From Corynebacterium tuberculostearicum (GTDB taxonomy: Bacteria; Actinomycetota; Actinomycetes; Mycobacteriales; Mycobacteriaceae): DNA of 64,000 bases. The notes under the pieces were generated by a model. It was given only the letters and a program-made list of their open reading frames with translations. It was not told the origin of the DNA and made no database searches. A program made the position numbers and the translations under genes. Positions 60,138 to 64,000 of the stretch are shown here, one piece after another (position 1 is the stretch's first letter; each line of letters opens with the position of its first letter). Where the stretch lies: assembly GCF_013408445.1 (NCBI RefSeq), contig NZ_JACBZL010000001.1, positions 992,001 to 1,056,000 of the forward strand, given 5' to 3'.

Positions 60138-60402
60138 CCCGCCAAAACACTCTCCATCGGAGCAGACCGAGGCGAGCGCGTAATAGTCAAGAATTCCGAT
60201 CCAGATTTCACTATGACCAACCAAAGGACGTAAGCAGCTGCAGTGAGGGCTTCTACCTCTGCGTCAATCTCGAGGTCACCAATCCAAGCATTGGGGACGA
60301 CAAGGCACAAGAGCTTGCCGACGCCGCCCACCAGATGTGCCCTTACTCCAAAGCCACCCGCGGCAACATCGAGGTCAACGTTGGTGTTGCACAGGACTAA
60401 TC
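60138..60402 (+). pseudogene. Third, broken ohr copy
   Basis: Aligned with ohr2: AKTLSIGADRGERVIVKNSD is the 5' part, and NPSIGDDKAQELADAAHQMC then PYSKATRGNIEVNVGVAQD is the 3' end. The middle, 141 bp (47 codons), is deleted between two GAGGGC repeats (compare ohr2 positions 57263 and 57404), and one further base is missing, so the frame hits a TAA (after FTMTNQRT). The peroxidatic first cysteine is lost. The last 108 bases are nearly identical to ohr2. Confidence 0.75.
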
Positions 60403-60403
60403 C
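60296..60403 (+). repeat. 108-bp direct repeat, right copy (end of ohr3 pseudogene)
   Basis: Right partner of the repeat at 57455-57562, in the same orientation, with two mismatches. Confidence 0.85.
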
Positions 60404-60420
60404 TGGCGTCTAGCCTCTAG

Positions 60421-60459
60421 CCCCTCGCTACAGCATTGCTGTGGTGAGGGGTTTCTTTT
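60421..60459 (+). terminator. Terminator after ohr pseudogene
   Basis: CCCCTCGCTACAGCA pairs with TGCTGTGGTGAGGGG around a short loop, followed by TTTCTTTT. A complete intrinsic terminator, presumably the original one of the third ohr copy. Confidence 0.85.
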
Positions 60460-60580
60460 CACAATTTACTGCCAACCTTGAAATAACGGAGTCTTGAATA
60501 CAGCCGACACTATCTGCGGGAAATTCAAAATCATTGGGCTTGCTTAGATAAATTAATCCGCACTTTGAGAAAGCGGAAGT

Positions 60581-60823
60581 ATGACTGGTTTCATCATCTT
60601 TTACAAACGAAAATCAGGCGAATCCTATATCACGCAATACCCTGACTCTGCTCCGTCTTTGGCGTCGGTGAAAACCAATTCCCGGTACTTCATTGGAGTT
60701 GTCCACATCGTCGACGGTTCGGACGGGCTAAATGACCTGTCACCGGCACGGCGAATACTGCCACATGTCGTGCACGGATCCTCTTTACACCCCTACTCGA
60801 AAACCCAAAAATCGAATAAATGA
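60581..60823 (+). CDS. Small ORF, uncertain
   Basis: An 80-residue frame (MTGFIIFYKRKSGESYITQY, SVKTNSRYFIGVVHIVDGSD) with an N-terminal piece that looks protein-like and a weak GCGGAAG site. It may be a deletion remnant. The rest of the 460-base gap before jetA holds no gene and the promoter of the jet operon should lie in it. Confidence 0.3.
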   Translation: MTGFIIFYKRKSGESYITQYPDSAPSLASVKTNSRYFIGVVHIVDGSDGLNDLSPARRILPHVVHGSSLHPYSKTQKSNK

Positions 60824-60869
60824 ACCAGACACCACTGCACATGTCCGCCACAGCTGTCAAAATCGAGTC

Positions 60870-62342
60870 ATGTCTGTTGAAGCTAGGGCCCTCTCACTGC
60901 GACGGTTAATGCACAATTCTGCGGCGGTACGACTGCTTGCGGCTGATAACGCGCCGGTAATTTTGGCGCTGATCGCAGAGTACTTCCCCCGCGGTACCCG
61001 AGCACGGCCAGCGGCGGAGGTATACGAGTTGATGGTCACTGATTTTGAGGTTATTGCCAACGATTTTGCCATGCCCCGTACGCCCCAGAGTTATTGCACT
61101 GACTGGGTAAAAGCAGGATGGTTGGTGAGAAAATCAGGTAAAAGTTCACACGGCGAAACGTTGGAACCAAGCGAAGACGCGCTTTCTGCTCTAGAGGCCA
61201 TCAAGCGGTGGGAGTCACCGGTATCTGCCGTCACAGCATCACGGGTGGAATCCATTAGCTCGGCCCTGCAACGGTTAGCAAGGGACACGAATAAGGATAT
61301 CGCCAGTCGCGTTGCCAGTCTCGAGGCAGAACGGAACCGCATTGACCAGGAGATTGAAAAGGCACGTTTAGGACAGTTCGAATCCTTAACCTCAGCAGAG
61401 ACAGAAGAACGTGTACAAGACGTGCTGAATATGGCAACGGCGGTACCGAGTGATTTCGCCCGAGTGCGCCACGAACTTGAGGCCCTCAATCATCAACTAC
61501 GCCGGCAGTTATTAGACCCAGAGGGATACCGCGGCGATGTGCTCGAAGAGATCTTCACCGGCGTGGACCATATTGCTGAATCTGAGGCTGGACGCAGTTT
61601 CCGCGGATTCTATTCCCTTCTTATGGATAGGGAACGCAGTGCATGGTTGGACCAGTGGATAAAAGAAGTTTTAGAAAGCGATACCGGCCAGGAGCTGGCG
61701 CCAGAAATGCGGCAGCACCTGCGAAATCTTTTCCGCGATATGGAAGACACGAGTTTCGATGTCAACCAGACGATGACTGGCTTGGCGCGTAGCTTGCGCA
61801 ACTACGTTTCCTCAGAGCAGTTCGCAGAAGACAGGCGCATGATTGAGCTCCTAAGAGAGGCGCGCGGTATGGCCATTGATGCTGCGCAGAACTCTGAGCT
61901 CAAGGCCTTTCACCGAATGGAGACGCCGCTGCAGCGCATCGGTATGTCCATCCACTCCGTTTCACGCATTCGCTTAGCCAACCCAGGTCGAGAGGTAGTA
62001 GAGGAATCACCTGAGGCGTTCCAGCCAGGCGAGGAAAACGCAGAAGCATTACTCGAGCTAGTGCGCGAATCAGAGATTGACTTTGAAGAGTTGCACGAGA
62101 TGATTCGAAAGGCCGTCGATAAGGCGGGCCCGTGCACCATTGGCCAAGTATTGCAGGCCTACCCTGCCACGCAAGGCTTAGCTAGTGTAGTGGGCTTGGT
62201 GCACATTGCGGATCAGCACCCCCTGCCTGACTTGAGAAATTCCACGGAGAAGGTCTTTTGGACCGAAGAAAACGGCACAACACGCGCCGCCTTGATTCCC
62301 ACTATGTATTTCGACCGCACCACCATTGAGGAGCTATCGTGA
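60870..62342 (+). CDS. jetA: Wadjet protein JetA (DUF3375, MksF-like)
   Basis: A 490-residue kleisin-type subunit of a Wadjet (JetABCD, also MksFEBG) condensin-like anti-plasmid complex. The N-terminal winged-helix region (SAAVRLLAADNAPVILALIA; YCTDWVKAGWLVRK) and the long helical middle with ERVQDVLNMATAVPSDFARV are typical of DUF3375. Wadjet extrudes loops of small circular DNA and cleaves it. The start at 60870 (MSVEAR) is chosen; the longer frame lacks support. The next gene overlaps its stop by four bases. Confidence 0.88.
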   Translation: MSVEARALSLRRLMHNSAAVRLLAADNAPVILALIAEYFPRGTRARPAAEVYELMVTDFEVIANDFAMPRTPQSYCTDWVKAGWLVRKSGKSSHGETLEPSEDALSALEAIKRWESPVSAVTASRVESISSALQRLARDTNKDIASRVASLEAERNRIDQEIEKARLGQFESLTSAETEERVQDVLNMATAVPSDFARVRHELEALNHQLRRQLLDPEGYRGDVLEEIFTGVDHIAESEAGRSFRGFYSLLMDRERSAWLDQWIKEVLESDTGQELAPEMRQHLRNLFRDMEDTSFDVNQTMTGLARSLRNYVSSEQFAEDRRMIELLREARGMAIDAAQNSELKAFHRMETPLQRIGMSIHSVSRIRLANPGREVVEESPEAFQPGEENAEALLELVRESEIDFEELHEMIRKAVDKAGPCTIGQVLQAYPATQGLASVVGLVHIADQHPLPDLRNSTEKVFWTEENGTTRAALIPTMYFDRTTIEELS

Positions 62343-62989
62343 CCGCTGCACTTAATCACCGCGTCGATTCCGAGCATGAACCGCCGCTTTGGAATTGCGA
62401 TAAAGGGACGCTGACGTATAACTCACGCCGCGCGTTGGTACAGCTGCTAAAAGGACCACTTATTCGAGCACAGAAGGAACCTGTCTTGTGGGCTGCGATT
62501 ATTTCAGACGAAGAAAACCTGCGGGCTAGACTGCACGAGTTATTTCTCGAGCTCGTTATCGATGAAGCAGAAGGATTCGCCTTCACCCGAATGGTGGAAG
62601 AAGAAACGTTAGCTATTCCGCAGGTGCTGCGCACGGATAAGCTCAAGCACATCGACACAGCCATCTTGTTAAACCTGCGCCAAGAACTGGGGCTGGCGCT
62701 ACCTGGCGAACGTGTAATCGTGGACGTGGAAGACCTGCGAGAGGGAATCGGGTACGTCCGCGCGGTTGATAACCGAGACGAGGCCGGATTCAATAATCGC
62801 TTCAATGCAGCAATCAAACGCATCCGCAATGAATATTCACTGTTAAGCGCTACTGAGACTGAAGGCCGGTTTGAGGTTTCACCCGTATTGCGCCAGCTTT
62901 TCGATTCCGCCACAGTTACCGCCATCCGGGACGAGTACGCCCGCCTAGCGGAGACAGGGAATGGCCAAGAGGATGATTCCAATGACTAA
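62339..62989 (+). CDS. jetB: Wadjet protein JetB (DUF4194, MksE-like)
   Basis: A 216-residue DUF4194 protein (TYNSRRALVQLLKGPLIRAQ; LFLELVIDEAEGFAFTRM; VDVEDLREGIGYVRAVDNRD) that, as the KITE-type subunit, binds the kleisin JetA. GTG or the overlapping ATGA-type junction couples it to jetA, and it overlaps jetC by eight bases. A normal size for the family. Confidence 0.88.
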   Translation: MTAALNHRVDSEHEPPLWNCDKGTLTYNSRRALVQLLKGPLIRAQKEPVLWAAIISDEENLRARLHELFLELVIDEAEGFAFTRMVEEETLAIPQVLRTDKLKHIDTAILLNLRQELGLALPGERVIVDVEDLREGIGYVRAVDNRDEAGFNNRFNAAIKRIRNEYSLLSATETEGRFEVSPVLRQLFDSATVTAIRDEYARLAETGNGQEDDSND

Positions 62990-64000
62990 TATTTACCCAG
63001 GCCAATACCGGATAAGCCGCATCCAATTAATTAACTGGGGCACATTTCACGGATACTTTTCCATCCCCGTAGCTAGAAAGGGTTTCCTAATCACCGGCGG
63101 ATCCGGTTCCGGCAAATCTACCTTATTGGATGCAATGTCGGCGGTGTTAGTACCGCAGAAAGATCTGAAATTTAACGCGGCATCGCAACAGGACCTTGGG
63201 CGGCATGATGGTCGCAATCTCGTATCCTATGTGCGTGGTGCATGGCGGCAACAGGAAAATACACAGACGGGTGAGATTGCTCCCGAGTACCTGAGAACGG
63301 GCGCAACGAATTCAATTGTGGCGCTGACCTACGATAACGGAGCTGGAAAGCAGCATACCCTCATTGCTATTTTCCGCCTCAATGGCGGTGAAAATTCCGT
63401 GAGCCAGGTTAAGAAACTCTACGGAGTGGTGCAAGGAGATGAGGACATCGATAAGCTGAGTTCCCTGCTCACGCGGAGCCTAGATACCCGCAAGATTAAA
63501 GCTTTATATAAGGGACCAGGGGCATCTTTCACACAGACGTATAGTACGTTCGCAGATCGCTTTCGTAAGCGCCTTGGGATCAAAAGCGAACTAGGCCAGG
63601 TGCTCCTGCACCGCACTCAATCCGCTAAGTCCCTATCCAGCCTGGATCAGCTCTTCCGAGGCTACATGCTGGACAAGCCCTCTACTTTCGAGCGAGCCGA
63701 TGAAGCTGTGGAGCAATTCGAGGATCTCCGCCAAGCTTACCTGCGGGTGGAGGATGTCAAAGCACAGATTGACACACTCGCTCCCCTTCCCCGTCTGCAT
63801 GCGCAGCGAGATGTTGCAGAATCTGCCAAGCACAAGGCCGAGGCCATGAGTGAAGCGCTACCAGCGGTCCGAGCTCGCATGGTGGCAGAGGAATTGGACT
63901 ATCAAATCAGAGCGCTAAACGCACAATTGGCTGAGGCTCAATCAGATGCCGAGTCTCTCGAGGACGAGGTCAAACACCTCGACGAGACGGAGCGGTTAGC
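62982..64000 (+). CDS. jetC: Wadjet protein JetC (SMC-like ATPase), partial
   Basis: The first 339 residues of the SMC-type motor. Walker A is GGSGSGKSTLLD near residue 37, followed by RTQSAKSLSSLDQLFRGYM in the head and the start of the coiled coil (residues about 260 on). The frame is open to the window end, so the rest of jetC and the JetD nuclease lie outside. The start ATG at 62982 overlaps the end of jetB. Confidence 0.88.
   Translation, partial: MTNIYPGQYRISRIQLINWGTFHGYFSIPVARKGFLITGGSGSGKSTLLDAMSAVLVPQKDLKFNAASQQDLGRHDGRNLVSYVRGAWRQQENTQTGEIAPEYLRTGATNSIVALTYDNGAGKQHTLIAIFRLNGGENSVSQVKKLYGVVQGDEDIDKLSSLLTRSLDTRKIKALYKGPGASFTQTYSTFADRFRKRLGIKSELGQVLLHRTQSAKSLSSLDQLFRGYMLDKPSTFERADEAVEQFEDLRQAYLRVEDVKAQIDTLAPLPRLHAQRDVAESAKHKAEAMSEALPAVRARMVAEELDYQIRALNAQLAEAQSDAESLEDEVKHLDETERL

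Noticed and set aside
1..64000. CRISPR array or prophage structural genes
   Set aside because: No regularly spaced direct repeats and no capsid, tail or terminase genes seen; the only integrase belongs to the 32-39 kb element.

Overview
The window looks like a chromosome segment of a high-GC Gram-positive of the Corynebacterium type. The evidence is the actinobacterial gene set: the glycine-cleavage genes next to lipB-lipA, a DUF4191 membrane protein, glnA with glnA2-glnE, an RNase HI/phosphatase fusion, a DUF3052 protein divergent from a homodimeric aceE, and twin ohr genes with ohrR. Species cannot be told from the sequence alone.

Layout. 1-5.2 kb: glycine cleavage (gcvP end, gcvT, gcvH), lipoate synthesis (lipB, lipA) and a DUF4191 protein. 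5.3-7.3 kb: an RDD membrane protein and glnA. 7.3-8.5 kb: a visibly AT-richer insert holding an Abi_2 (AbiD/AbiF-type) HEPN protein, preceded by its own promoter and a compact structured leader that looks like a small RNA. 8.7-16.5 kb: a TehA/SLAC1-like transporter, Nudix hydrolase, secreted trypsin-like lipoprotein, thrC, an MFS transporter, an ATPase and several small unknowns. 16.6-21 kb: glnA2-glnE operon. 21.2-32.4 kb: DUF2786 protein, CYTH/CHAD protein, divergent galactokinase, RNB nuclease, rnpB (RNase P RNA), RNase HI/phosphatase operon, LMW phosphatase, SURF1.

32.4-39.0 kb is a decayed integrative element. It has an XRE repressor with a palindromic operator, a broken ImmA/IrrE peptidase whose active-site motif reads HNLGH, a membrane/excalibur gene split by an intact IS3-type insertion sequence, an orphan ImmA-tail ORF, a PH/SHOCT protein, two related small membrane proteins, and a tyrosine integrase without its N-terminus abutting tRNA-Val(TAC).

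39-56 kb is again ordinary chromosome: DUF3052, aceE, alpha/beta hydrolase, acyl carrier protein with a HAD phosphatase, serine hydrolase, PhoD, an Old Yellow Enzyme, MscS channel, TRIC channel, a CAT-anticodon tRNA and lipoproteins. 55.4-64 kb is a second accessory zone. It holds an apparently orphan Panacea protein, ohrR with two ohr genes, a Fic protein bracketed by two matching pairs of about 32-bp palindromes, a truncated alcohol dehydrogenase fused back-to-back with a third, broken ohr copy (108-bp near-identical direct repeats bracket the Fic module), and the first three genes of a type I Wadjet (JetABC/MksFEB) anti-plasmid system running off the window end.

The points most worth a second look are the Abi_2 leader RNA, the palindrome pairs around fic together with the ohr direct repeats, the interrupted excalibur gene, the inactive ImmA relic, and a 22-bp-arm inverted repeat near 46.7 kb. 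All calls come from reading the sequence; no database search was run.
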